Assembly: GCF_902506105.1 (NCBI RefSeq)
Contig: NZ_LR733303.1
Location: forward strand, 1,116,001-1,180,000
DNA: 64,000 nt
From: Aeromicrobium sp. 9AM
GTDB lineage: Bacteria; Actinomycetota; Actinomycetes; Propionibacteriales; Nocardioidaceae
Direction: 5' to 3'
Under the pieces are notes generated by a model, which saw only the letters and a list, made by a program, of their open reading frames with translations, did no database searches and was not told the origin of the DNA. Shown piece after piece: positions 1-7,413 of the stretch. Position 1 is the stretch's first letter; each line of letters begins with the position of its first letter. Both the position numbers and the translations under genes were made by a program.

Positions 1-37
1 CGCCAGGGACCCATGACATGACGCGAAGCGGGGACGC

Positions 38-592
38 ATGAAGAGCACTGCAGGATGGATCGGCCAGGTCGTCTCCTGGTTCGTCATCTTCGCGATGCTG
101 GCTGTCCTCGCGGTGTGCGTCCTGATCCCCAGGCTCGGCGGCGGCACGCCGTACACGATCCTGACTGGCTCGATGAGGTCGTCCTTGCCGCCGGGGACCC
201 TCATCGTCGTGAAGCCCACGTCGGCGGACAACGTCGACATCGGAGACGTCATCACCTTCCAGATCGAGAGCGGGAAACCGACTGTCGCGTCGCACCGCGT
301 CATCGGCAAGACCGTCGCCGACGACGGCAGCCCGCGCCTCATCACGAAGGGCGACGACAACGCCGCCGCCGATTCCGACCTCGTACGGCCAGAACAGATC
401 CGCGGCAAGCTCTGGTACTCCGTGCCGGTCCTGGGTCGCGCCAACACCCTGCTCGACAAGTCACAGCACCAGACCATCGTGCTGGCGGTGGGTGGCGGGC
501 TGCTCATCTATGCCGCGTTCATGCTCGTGTCCGCCGCGACGGACTCCCGTCCAGCTCGCGCATCGCGACGCAAGCTGGAGGCCGCAGCATGA
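38..592 (+). CDS. SipW-type signal peptidase I
   Basis: Membrane-bound type I signal peptidase of the SipW/archaeal-ER subtype, expected to cleave signal peptides at the outer face of the cytoplasmic membrane. There is a membrane segment near residues 12-31, catalytic Ser45 in GSMRSS, and His86 in SHRV where ordinary bacterial enzymes carry Lys. A GDDN box lies near 105-108 and a second membrane segment near 146-165. The gene overlaps the next one by ATGA, so it opens a translationally coupled four-gene unit. The Ser-His dyad is family knowledge. That the downstream proteins are its substrates is inference from the neighbourhood. Confidence 0.88.
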   Translation: MKSTAGWIGQVVSWFVIFAMLAVLAVCVLIPRLGGGTPYTILTGSMRSSLPPGTLIVVKPTSADNVDIGDVITFQIESGKPTVASHRVIGKTVADDGSPRLITKGDDNAAADSDLVRPEQIRGKLWYSVPVLGRANTLLDKSQHQTIVLAVGGGLLIYAAFMLVSAATDSRPARASRRKLEAAA

Positions 593-1215
593 AGCGTCTC
601 CTGAGCATCGTCATGGCCCTGGGCGTGGTGCTCCTCGCCGGTCCGGCCTCTGCCGCCGATGAGATCGGCCTCAGTCGCAACGGCGTCACGTTCGCCTCCT
701 CACTCAGTGGCTCGCTCTTCGACCCAGCGTTCACGTGGGTGCCGGGAGATGTCGAGTCCGAGACGTTCTACGTACGCAACCAGGGCGGCGACACGGCTCG
801 GCTGACGGTCGACATCGTCGGCGAGCAGGTCAGCGACCTGATCGAGTCGGGCGACCTGAAGGTCACAGCGAGCAGCGGCAGCCAGGCCAAGACGGTCTCG
901 AGTGCCGGCGACCACAGGCTCCTGAACATCCCAGACGTCGAGGCCGATCAGATCGTGCCGGTCACCGTGACGGTGGCGTTCGAGGACGCATCGACCAACG
1001 AGACACAACTGCTCTCCAGCGACCTGACCTTCCGCATCAACCTCAAGCAGACCTCGACCGTCCTCGGCGAGGACGACAACGACGACAACGGACCGCTGCC
1101 CGACACGGGTGCGCCCGGTCTCTGGATCTTCGGCCTCGGCTCGGTCCTTCTCGGAACAGGTGTCGCGATCGTCTCGCGCCGCCGCGAAACCCAACAGGGA
1201 GAATCCCATGTCTAA
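589..1215 (+). CDS. LPXTG-anchored surface protein
   Basis: A 208-residue secreted protein predicted to be covalently attached to the cell wall. It has a conventional Sec signal peptide (residues 1-22, ending ASA before AD) and a beta-rich ectodomain. A PGD...YVRNQGG stretch near 52-67 resembles the PGD/N-G motif of TasA/camelysin proteins. It ends with the sortase signal LPDTG at 170-174, a hydrophobic span, and an RRRE tail. An acidic linker (EDDNDDN) precedes the anchor. It overlaps the signal peptidase gene upstream (ATGA) and the TasA-like gene downstream by 8 bases. No sortase gene lies in the window. The exact function is unknown; a coat or fibre anchor is plausible. Confidence 0.85.
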   Translation: MKRLLSIVMALGVVLLAGPASAADEIGLSRNGVTFASSLSGSLFDPAFTWVPGDVESETFYVRNQGGDTARLTVDIVGEQVSDLIESGDLKVTASSGSQAKTVSSAGDHRLLNIPDVEADQIVPVTVTVAFEDASTNETQLLSSDLTFRINLKQTSTVLGEDDNDDNGPLPDTGAPGLWIFGLGSVLLGTGVAIVSRRRETQQGESHV

Positions 1216-1816
1216 CCACCTGCCTCCGCGTACGGCCTCCGGCCTGAAGCGCATCAAGTCGACCCGCGTTCGCGCGCTGTTGAGCCTCGGCATGGTGTTC
1301 GGCCTCGGTGCCGTCGGGACGCTGGCCTATTGGACGGACTCCGCGACCCTGGCGGGCGGCTCGTTCATCGCAGGCAATCTCGACATCAAGCTCGGCTCGC
1401 CTGCGCCCGGCGTGGACAACAGCCCGGCGCAGTTCACCACCGACTTCGCGATGACGAACATGCAGCCCGGCGACTCGAAGGCGGCCATCGTCACCGTACG
1501 CAACTCCGGTTCCATCGGCTTCACCTACACCGCGACCGGAGTGACGAGCGGGGGTGCACTGGCCTCGCTGCTCTCGTTCAAGGTGGTCCCTGGCGGCGCC
1601 TTGAGCGGCACGACCGACTGCACCGGAACGGCGAGCTTCACCGGGACCATGGCCTCGACCCAGAACGTGATCACGGCCAACCGCCCGCTCGCCGCGAGCG
1701 GCGGCAACGAGTCGTTCTGCGTCGTGGCCACCCTGCCCACCGGCACCACGTCGGGCCAGGGCACGAGCGCGACAGCATCCTTCACGTTCAACGCCAAGCA
1801 GGTCGGAGCCCCGTAA
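1208..1816 (+). CDS. TasA/camelysin-like SipW-dependent exported protein
   Basis: A 202-residue exported protein with the hallmark SipW-type leader. A basic N region (residues 14-22) is followed by a hydrophobic core at 23-40 and then AYWTD at 40-44. The downstream sequence has the TasA-family pattern SFIAGNLDI at 52-60 and a PGD...VTVRNSG motif near 87-101. Cleavage by a SipW enzyme just before YWTD is expected from the family. TasA-like proteins form extracellular fibres in Bacillus; that role here is inference. The ATG at 1208 gives a start inside the end of the LPXTG gene. The stop overlaps the next start (TAATG), so all four genes are coupled. Confidence 0.85.
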   Translation: MSNHLPPRTASGLKRIKSTRVRALLSLGMVFGLGAVGTLAYWTDSATLAGGSFIAGNLDIKLGSPAPGVDNSPAQFTTDFAMTNMQPGDSKAAIVTVRNSGSIGFTYTATGVTSGGALASLLSFKVVPGGALSGTTDCTGTASFTGTMASTQNVITANRPLAASGGNESFCVVATLPTGTTSGQGTSATASFTFNAKQVGAP

Positions 1817-2940
1817 TGTCCCGGCGCAAGCTGGCGAAAGCCAAGGCGAGGCGGGCCGCGAAGGCTCGTGCGGTCCAGGCCGCAAAACATGAGGCGATCG
1901 AGGCGAAGGCGCTGCTGACCGCCGAGAAGCCCAAGAGCCGGGTCCGACGCATGTTCTCGGTCAAGGGTCTTCGTGAAGGACTGCTGACCTTCGGCGCGGT
2001 CGCCGGCGTCTTCTGCCTCCTGCTGGCCGCTGCGTCGTTCGCGTTCGGCATCAAGCCGATCATCTTCCGCTCGGGATCGATGTCCCCGTCGATCCAGACC
2101 GGTGCGCTCGCCATCTCGCAGTCGGTCGATGCCAAGGACCTGGCGATCGGCGACGTCGTGACGGTCAAGACCGACGCCGGCGTCCGGGTCACCCACCGGG
2201 TCAAGGACCTGACCTTTGCCAACGGCAAGGCCACGATGGTGCTCAAGGGCGATGCGAACAAGGTGCCCGACGACCACGTCTACATCGTGCGTTCGGCCGA
2301 TCGAGTCCTCTTCGACATCCCCAAGGCGGGCTATGTGGTCAGCTGGCTGTCCGGCCCGACGGGTATCTTCGCCGGCGGTCTCCTGGCGGGCCTCCTGCTG
2401 CTGACGGCGTTCGGCCCGGGCACGCGCAACCAGCGCAAGCCCGGGACGCGCAAGCTGTTCGGCATCTCGATCGCGACCATCACGGTGGGACTCATCTCGA
2501 CGGGCGTCGGCGGGTCGACGAACACCCAGGCGTACTTCACGGATGCGGCCAACCTGACGAGCGGCACGTTCACCGCGGGCAACTATCCGGGCGCCGATCC
2601 CGTGCCGCCTGCCCCGGTCATCACCGGGTGCACCGTGGCAAATGGTGAATCGGCAAACCAGATCACGTGGACCTGGGCCAACACGACCCCCGCGACCACC
2701 CCGGCCAACACGCAGTTCAAGATCACGTACTCGAACTTCGTGGGTGCTCCTCTGCCGTCGCCGGCCACCCAGAACCTGGCCGACAACACGTCGCCGTACA
2801 CGGGTCAGACCGTCACGTACAACGACTCGTCCGGCGACTTCGTCCTGACTGTCACCACGCCTGGCGGCACGTCGGTCTCGTCCAACAAGTACCGGTTCCA
2901 AGGCAAGAACAACGGGAAGACCTGCGCCCAGGTCCCGTGA
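1816..2940 (+). CDS. SipW-type signal peptidase fused to a SipW-substrate domain
   Basis: A 374-residue two-part protein. Residues 1-45 form a very basic Lys/Arg/Ala tail and 55-78 a membrane span. A SipW-type peptidase domain follows, with Ser88 (SGSMSPS), His127 (THRV) and GDAN at 145-148, then a second span near 182-199. After a basic loop (RNQRKPGTRK) a third hydrophobic segment at 215-233 leads into QAYFTDAANLTSGTFTAG. That is the cleavage-site signature of SipW-exported proteins. An ectodomain of about 130 residues with two Cys (272, 370) completes it. No stop codon or plausible start separates the halves, so enzyme and substrate-like module are one polypeptide. Self-processing or cleavage by the partner peptidase at 38-592 is inference. 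Confidence 0.85.
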   Translation: MSRRKLAKAKARRAAKARAVQAAKHEAIEAKALLTAEKPKSRVRRMFSVKGLREGLLTFGAVAGVFCLLLAAASFAFGIKPIIFRSGSMSPSIQTGALAISQSVDAKDLAIGDVVTVKTDAGVRVTHRVKDLTFANGKATMVLKGDANKVPDDHVYIVRSADRVLFDIPKAGYVVSWLSGPTGIFAGGLLAGLLLLTAFGPGTRNQRKPGTRKLFGISIATITVGLISTGVGGSTNTQAYFTDAANLTSGTFTAGNYPGADPVPPAPVITGCTVANGESANQITWTWANTTPATTPANTQFKITYSNFVGAPLPSPATQNLADNTSPYTGQTVTYNDSSGDFVLTVTTPGGTSVSSNKYRFQGKNNGKTCAQVP

Positions 2941-2988
2941 GTCGGCTTGCGGTCGCTGCCCACGGGCTGGCTGCCGAACCTTCCGCAA

Positions 2989-2994
2989 TAGGCT
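2989..2994 (+). promoter_or_regulatory. -10 box of a leaderless promoter for pdxT
   Basis: TAGGCT sits 6 nt before the GTG at 3001, which would put the transcription start on the start codon. No Shine-Dalgarno sequence precedes the GTG, which supports leaderless initiation. No clear -35 is visible. Confidence 0.6.
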
Positions 2995-3000
2995 TGGTGG

Positions 3001-3600
3001 GTGACTTCCCCGTCGATCGGTGTGTTCGCCCTCCAGGGCGACGTACGTGAGCACGTACGCGTCCTGGGTGACTTGGGCGTGCCCGCGTTCACGGTGCGGC
3101 GACCCGAGGAGCTCGAGCGCTGCGACGCCCTGGTGGTGCCGGGCGGCGAGTCGACGACGATGTACAAGCTGGCCCGGTCGTTCGAGCTGTTCGAGCCGTT
3201 GGTCGAGCGGCTCCGCGGCGGCATGCCGGCCTTCGGCACGTGCGCCGGGATGATCATGCTGGCCGACCACATCGAGGACGGCATCGCCGGCCAGGAAACC
3301 CTCGGCGGGCTCGACATCACGGTCCGGCGCAACGCGTTCGGCCGCCAGGTCGACTCGTTCGAGGGCGACATCGCGTTCGACGGCTTCGGGGAGCCGGTGC
3401 ACGCCGTGTTCATCCGTGCGCCATGGGTCGAGAAGCTCGGCCCGGAGGTCGAGACCCTCGCGACGATCCCGTCGGGCGAGGCCGCCGGTAGAATCGTCGC
3501 CGTTCGGCAGGGCAACCTGATGGCGACCTCGTTCCACCCCGAAGTCGGGAGTGACGACCGCATCCATCGTTACTTCGTCGACCTCGTCAAGCAGTCGTAG
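3001..3600 (+). CDS. pdxT: pyridoxal 5'-phosphate synthase glutaminase subunit PdxT
   Basis: Glutaminase that releases ammonia from glutamine for PdxS, which builds pyridoxal phosphate from ribose 5-phosphate and glyceraldehyde 3-phosphate. The 199-residue protein shows GGES at 48-51, nucleophile Cys81 in GTCAGM, and His179/Glu181 in FHPE, completing the class I amidotransferase triad. The GTG start lies 6 nt after a TAGGCT -10 box. Its usual partner pdxS is not in the window. The SipW/LPXTG unit occupies the space just upstream. yebC follows after 12 nt, so the two are probably co-transcribed. Confidence 0.95.
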   Translation: MTSPSIGVFALQGDVREHVRVLGDLGVPAFTVRRPEELERCDALVVPGGESTTMYKLARSFELFEPLVERLRGGMPAFGTCAGMIMLADHIEDGIAGQETLGGLDITVRRNAFGRQVDSFEGDIAFDGFGEPVHAVFIRAPWVEKLGPEVETLATIPSGEAAGRIVAVRQGNLMATSFHPEVGSDDRIHRYFVDLVKQS

Positions 3601-3612
3601 AAAGGGCAGCTC

Positions 3613-4374
3613 ATGTCAGGCCACTCCAAGTGGGCGACGACCAAGCACAAGAAGGCCATCGTCGACGCCAAGCGCGGCAAGATGTTCGCCAAGATGGTCA
3701 AGAACATCGAGGTCGCGGCTCGCATCGGCGGACCCGACCCCGAAGGCAATCCCACGCTCTATGACGCGATCCAGAAGGCCAAGAAGTCCTCGGTCCCCAA
3801 GGACCACATCGACCGCGCGGTCAAGCGTGGCGGTGGCGTCGGCGATGACGCGGTCGACTACATCACGATCATGTACGAGGGCTATGCCCCCGGCGGCGTC
3901 GCGCTGCTCGTGGAGTGCCTGACCGACAACCGCAACCGCGCCGCGATGGAAGTACGTACCGCGATGACCCGCAACGGCGGCACGATGGCCGACCCGGGCT
4001 CGGTGTCCTACATGTTCCACCGCAAGGGCGTCATCATCGTGCCGGCCGAGCAGGAGGGCGGCACGACCAACGAGGACGACGTCCTGATGGCTGTGCTCGA
4101 CGCGGGCGCCGAGGATGTCAACGACCTCGACGGCTCGTTCGAGGTCATCTGCGAGGCGACCGACCTGGTAGCCGTACGCACGGCGCTGCAGGAGGCCGGG
4201 CTCGACTACGACTCGGCCGACGCGTCGTTCGTGCCGACCGTCACGGTCGAGGTCGATGTCGACGCGGCGACCAAGGTAGTACGCCTGATCGACGCGCTCG
4301 AGGACAGCGACGACGTGCAGAACGTGTTCGCCAACTACGACGCCTCCGACGAGGTCATGGCCCAGGTCCAGTAG
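3613..4374 (+). CDS. yebC: YebC/PmpR-family protein
   Basis: A 253-residue member of the YebC/TACO1 family. These proteins were long annotated as transcriptional regulators and are now linked to translation of difficult sequences on the ribosome. The N terminus [14 protein letters not shown] and the acidic second and third domains are typical, and the length is normal. An AAAGGG ribosome-binding site precedes the ATG. Its position between pdxT and the ruv genes is the standard actinobacterial arrangement. Confidence 0.95.
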   Translation: MSGHSKWATTKHKKAIVDAKRGKMFAKMVKNIEVAARIGGPDPEGNPTLYDAIQKAKKSSVPKDHIDRAVKRGGGVGDDAVDYITIMYEGYAPGGVALLVECLTDNRNRAAMEVRTAMTRNGGTMADPGSVSYMFHRKGVIIVPAEQEGGTTNEDDVLMAVLDAGAEDVNDLDGSFEVICEATDLVAVRTALQEAGLDYDSADASFVPTVTVEVDVDAATKVVRLIDALEDSDDVQNVFANYDASDEVMAQVQ

Positions 4375-4378
4375 CCGC

Positions 4379-4801
4379 GTGAAGGTCCAGGACCCGGAGG
4401 GGCAGACGTGGCGGGTGCGTCGCCGCTGGCTGCCGTGGCGCCGCAAGGTGCGCGACGTGCCTGACGTGCCTGTTGACGGCATGTTCACCAGCGGTGACGA
4501 CGCTCTCAGCGGGATCGTGGCCGTCATCCTGCTGATCGTGCTGCTGCCGGTGATCGTGCTGTTCGCGGCGATGCTGGCAGAGCTGCTGCTCCTGTTGCTC
4601 TTGCTGCCGTTGTGGCTCATCGTCCGGGCGGTGACGGGCGGACGCTGGCCCATCGAGGTGTGGCGTGGCAAGACGTACGTGGGGACCGACTCGGTCAAGG
4701 GCTGGACGCCGTCCCGCGTACGCATGTACGACATCGCCGAAGCGATCCGTCTGGGCCGTCTGGACACGGATTTCCCGCTCGGCGAGTCGGCTTCGTCCTG
4801 A
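4379..4801 (+). CDS. small membrane protein of unknown function
   Basis: A 140-residue protein I do not recognise. Residues 1-25 are basic (VRRRWLPWRRKVR). A long hydrophobic block of about residues 43-80, rich in Leu, Ile and Val, could form two close membrane spans. The C-terminal 55 residues are soluble. The GTG start lies 4 nt after the yebC stop and has no clear ribosome-binding site, so it may rely on coupling. GC-rich third positions resemble its neighbours, so it is probably a real gene. Confidence 0.6.
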   Translation: MKVQDPEGQTWRVRRRWLPWRRKVRDVPDVPVDGMFTSGDDALSGIVAVILLIVLLPVIVLFAAMLAELLLLLLLLPLWLIVRAVTGGRWPIEVWRGKTYVGTDSVKGWTPSRVRMYDIAEAIRLGRLDTDFPLGESASS

Positions 4802-4814
4802 CCGAGGCGCCGTC

Positions 4815-4820
4815 TAGGCT
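4815..4820 (+). promoter_or_regulatory. -10 box before the ruvC upstream ORF
   Basis: TAGGCT ends 7 nt before the ATG at 4828. The predicted transcription start therefore falls on the start codon of a nine-codon ORF, not on ruvC itself. Confidence 0.5.
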
Positions 4821-4827
4821 GTCGAAC

Positions 4828-4857
4828 ATGCGTTCGGTATGCGTGGTGCAGCCATGA
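4828..4857 (+). CDS. leaderless nine-codon upstream ORF overlapping ruvC
   Basis: The ATG at 4828 opens a short frame encoding MRSVCVVQP. Its TGA (4855-4857) overlaps the ruvC ATG (4854-4856). It sits 7 nt after a TAGGCT -10 box, so it would be read from the very 5' end of the transcript, and the ATGA overlap would couple ruvC translation to it. Short leaderless ORFs with this layout are known in mycobacteria. This one is a prediction with no sequence conservation to judge by. Confidence 0.4.
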   Translation: MRSVCVVQP

Positions 4858-5369
4858 GGGTTCTCGGCATCGACCCGGGCCTCACCCGGTGTGGCGTGGG
4901 AGTCGTCGACGGCTCGGTCGGCCGCGCCCTGACGATGATCCACGTCGGCGTGTTCCGCACGCCGGCCGACCTCGACGTCGCCCGCCGCCTCCACCAGCTG
5001 GAGCAGCAGATCGAGGCGAGCATCCTCGAGCACCGCCCCGACGTCGTCGCGGTCGAACGCGTCTTCAGCCAGCACAACGTCCGCACCGTGATGGGCACCG
5101 CTCAGGCCAGCGGCATCGCGATGGTCGTCGCGGCACGTCACGGCATACCCGTCCAGCTCCACACGCCCAGCGAGGTCAAGGCTGCGGTGACCGGCAGCGG
5201 ACGCGCCGACAAGGCGCAGGTGACGCAGATGGTCACGCGCCTGCTGCGGCTCACGACGGCGCCGACACCGGCCGACGCCGCGGACGCCCTTGCGCTGGCG
5301 ATCTGCCACATCTGGCGCGGGGGAGCGCAGACCCGGCTGCAAGCCGCGGTCGAGAAGGCAGCCCGATGA
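4854..5369 (+). CDS. ruvC: Holliday junction endonuclease RuvC
   Basis: Resolvase that nicks Holliday junctions symmetrically after RuvAB branch migration. The 171-residue protein begins [14 protein letters not shown] and carries the acidic active-site set Asp7, Glu69, Asp141 and Asp144. An in-frame ATG at 4839 exists, but the family N terminus fits 4854. The start overlaps a nine-codon upstream ORF, and the stop overlaps ruvA (ATGA). The three ruv genes form one coupled operon. Confidence 0.96.
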   Translation: MRVLGIDPGLTRCGVGVVDGSVGRALTMIHVGVFRTPADLDVARRLHQLEQQIEASILEHRPDVVAVERVFSQHNVRTVMGTAQASGIAMVVAARHGIPVQLHTPSEVKAAVTGSGRADKAQVTQMVTRLLRLTTAPTPADAADALALAICHIWRGGAQTRLQAAVEKAAR

Positions 5370-5956
5370 TCGCCCACGTACGCGGCCCGGTCGCCGCCGT
5401 GACCCTGACGTCGGCCGTGATCGACGTCGGGGGAGTCGGCATGCAGATCATGTGCACCCCCAGCACGATCGCCTCGCTGCGCATCGGCCACGAGGTGCAG
5501 CTCTCGACCTCGATGGTGGTCCGCGAGGACTCGCTGACGATCTTCGGCTTCGCCAGCACCGATGAGCGCGACATGTTCGAGCTCGTCCAGACCGCCAGCG
5601 GCGTCGGTCCCAAGGTCGCCCAGGCGATGCTGGCCGTGCTCGACCCCGACCGGCTCCGCCAGGCGATCGGGCAGAGCGATCTCGCGACCCTGACGTCGGT
5701 GCCCGGCATCGGCCGCAAGGGTGCCGAGCGCATCGTCGTAGAGCTCAAGGACCGCGTCGGGGTTGCCACCATTGCGGCGACCGGCGCACCCGCGTGGCGT
5801 GACCAGGTCCACGAGGCGCTGCTCGGGCTCGGCTGGTCGGCGCGTGACGCTGACGCTGCGCTCGAACGAGTCGCCGCCGACCTCGAGCCCGGGGCCACCC
5901 CCGACGTCTCCACCGTGCTGCGCGACGCGCTCCGCACCCTCTCGAAGGCGCGCTGA
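5366..5956 (+). CDS. ruvA: Holliday junction branch-migration protein RuvA
   Basis: A tetrameric junction-binding protein that recruits the RuvB motor. The 196-residue product has the N-terminal OB-fold start MIAHVRGPV. Two helix-hairpin-helix motifs follow ([11 protein letters not shown] and [13 protein letters not shown], about residues 73-125), then a linker and a C-terminal domain III that contacts RuvB. Its ATG overlaps the ruvC stop and its TGA overlaps the ruvB start. Confidence 0.96.
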   Translation: MIAHVRGPVAAVTLTSAVIDVGGVGMQIMCTPSTIASLRIGHEVQLSTSMVVREDSLTIFGFASTDERDMFELVQTASGVGPKVAQAMLAVLDPDRLRQAIGQSDLATLTSVPGIGRKGAERIVVELKDRVGVATIAATGAPAWRDQVHEALLGLGWSARDADAALERVAADLEPGATPDVSTVLRDALRTLSKAR

Positions 5957-7002
5957 TGGACGAACGCGAAGAGTTCGAGGCGATCGTCGCCGAGGCCGGA
6001 CCTGAGGACCGCGCGTTCGAGGCGGCATTGCGCCCCCGCACGCTCGACGAGCTGATCGGCCAGGAGCGCGTACGCGAACAGCTCTCCCTGATGCTCGAGG
6101 CAGCGGTGGCTCGTGGACGTACGCCCGACCACGTGCTGCTGTCCGGTCCGCCCGGCCTTGGCAAGACCACGATCGCGATGATCATCGCCCACCAGCTCGC
6201 GGCGCCGCTGCGCATCACGAGCGGCCCGGCGATCCAGCACGCGGGAGACCTCGCCGCGATCCTCTCGGGGGTCAACGAGGGCGACGTGCTGTTCATCGAC
6301 GAGATCCACCGCATGTCGCGGCCGGCCGAAGAGCTCCTCTACATGGCGATGGAGGACTTCCGGGTCGACGTCATCGTCGGCAAGGGTCCCGGCGCGACCG
6401 CCATCCCGCTCGAGATCCCGCCGTTCACCGTCGTCGGTGCGACGACCCGGGCCGGACTGTTGCCCAGTCCGCTGCGTGACCGGTTCGGCTTCACTGCGCA
6501 GCTCGACTACTACGCCGCCGAGGAGCTGCACCGCATCGTCGACCGCTCGTCCGGCCTGCTCGACCTCGAGGTCACGGACGAGGGCGGCCGCGAGATCGCC
6601 TCGCGGTCCCGGGGCACACCACGCATCGCCAACCGTCTGCTGCGGCGCGTACGCGACTTCGCCGAGGTGAGGGCCGGGGGAGTCGTCGACCACGACGTGG
6701 CACGCGACGCCCTGGCCCTCTACGAGGTCGACGAGCTCGGTCTCGACCGGCTCGACAGGGCCGTGCTCGACGCGCTGTGCCGCAGCTTCGGCGGGGGACC
6801 CGTCGGTGCGTCGACTCTCGCCGTCGCCGTCGGCGAGGAGCGCGAGACCGTCGAGGAGCTCGCCGAACCCTTCCTCGTACGTCTGGGGTTCCTGGCCCGC
6901 ACGCCGCGCGGACGTGTCGCGACACCCCGTGCCTGGCGGCATTTGGGACTCCCTGTCCCGGCCGCGCTCGACCAGTTGCCGCTCGATGACGACCCGCGTT
7001 GA
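5956..7002 (+). CDS. ruvB: Holliday junction branch-migration ATPase RuvB
   Basis: AAA+ motor that drives branch migration as part of RuvABC. The 348-residue protein has Walker [10 protein letters not shown] (64-72), Walker B LFIDEIH (112-118) and sensor 1 GATTRAG. The arginine-finger region RDRFG and a C-terminal winged helix follow. Length is normal. It is the last of three overlapping ruv genes. A 117-nt gap with no further gene separates it from yajC. Confidence 0.97.
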   Translation: MDEREEFEAIVAEAGPEDRAFEAALRPRTLDELIGQERVREQLSLMLEAAVARGRTPDHVLLSGPPGLGKTTIAMIIAHQLAAPLRITSGPAIQHAGDLAAILSGVNEGDVLFIDEIHRMSRPAEELLYMAMEDFRVDVIVGKGPGATAIPLEIPPFTVVGATTRAGLLPSPLRDRFGFTAQLDYYAAEELHRIVDRSSGLLDLEVTDEGGREIASRSRGTPRIANRLLRRVRDFAEVRAGGVVDHDVARDALALYEVDELGLDRLDRAVLDALCRSFGGGPVGASTLAVAVGEERETVEELAEPFLVRLGFLARTPRGRVATPRAWRHLGLPVPAALDQLPLDDDPR

Positions 7003-7119
7003 CCCGAAGGAACATGAGCCAGGTCACGATGCTGGCGCGGAGAGGCTAAACTTCCCGATGGCCTACGGTCATCCCTGCCCAACAGCGGCAACCTCATACT
7101 CGTACGGGAGCATCAAAGC

Positions 7120-7413
7120 GTGAAAGACCTGGGCGTACTCCTGCCCCTCATCCTCATCGTCCTTGCGTTCTTCTTCCTGGTCCTGCGCCCGGCCCGGGCG
7201 CGGCAGCAGTCGTTCCTCAAGGTGCAGAGCGAGATCGCTCCCGGCGCGCGCATCATGATCGCGAGCGGCATCTTCGGTGAGATCGTGTCCGTCGGCGACG
7301 AGACGATCGAGCTGCGCATCGCCCCTGACACGGTCATCGTCGTCAAGCGCCAGGCCGTTGCGCACGTCATCCCTGATGCAACGCCCGAGACCGAAACGAG
7401 CACTGAGGACTGA
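7120..7413 (+). CDS. yajC: Sec translocase accessory subunit YajC
   Basis: A 97-residue single-span membrane protein that associates with SecDF in the holotranslocon. Residues 5-23 form the membrane helix, followed by RPARARQQ and the conserved G.ARIMIASGIFGEIV segment. It starts with GTG. Its stop (TGATG) overlaps the secD start, giving the usual yajC-secD-secF order. Confidence 0.93.
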   Translation: MKDLGVLLPLILIVLAFFFLVLRPARARQQSFLKVQSEIAPGARIMIASGIFGEIVSVGDETIELRIAPDTVIVVKRQAVAHVIPDATPETETSTED

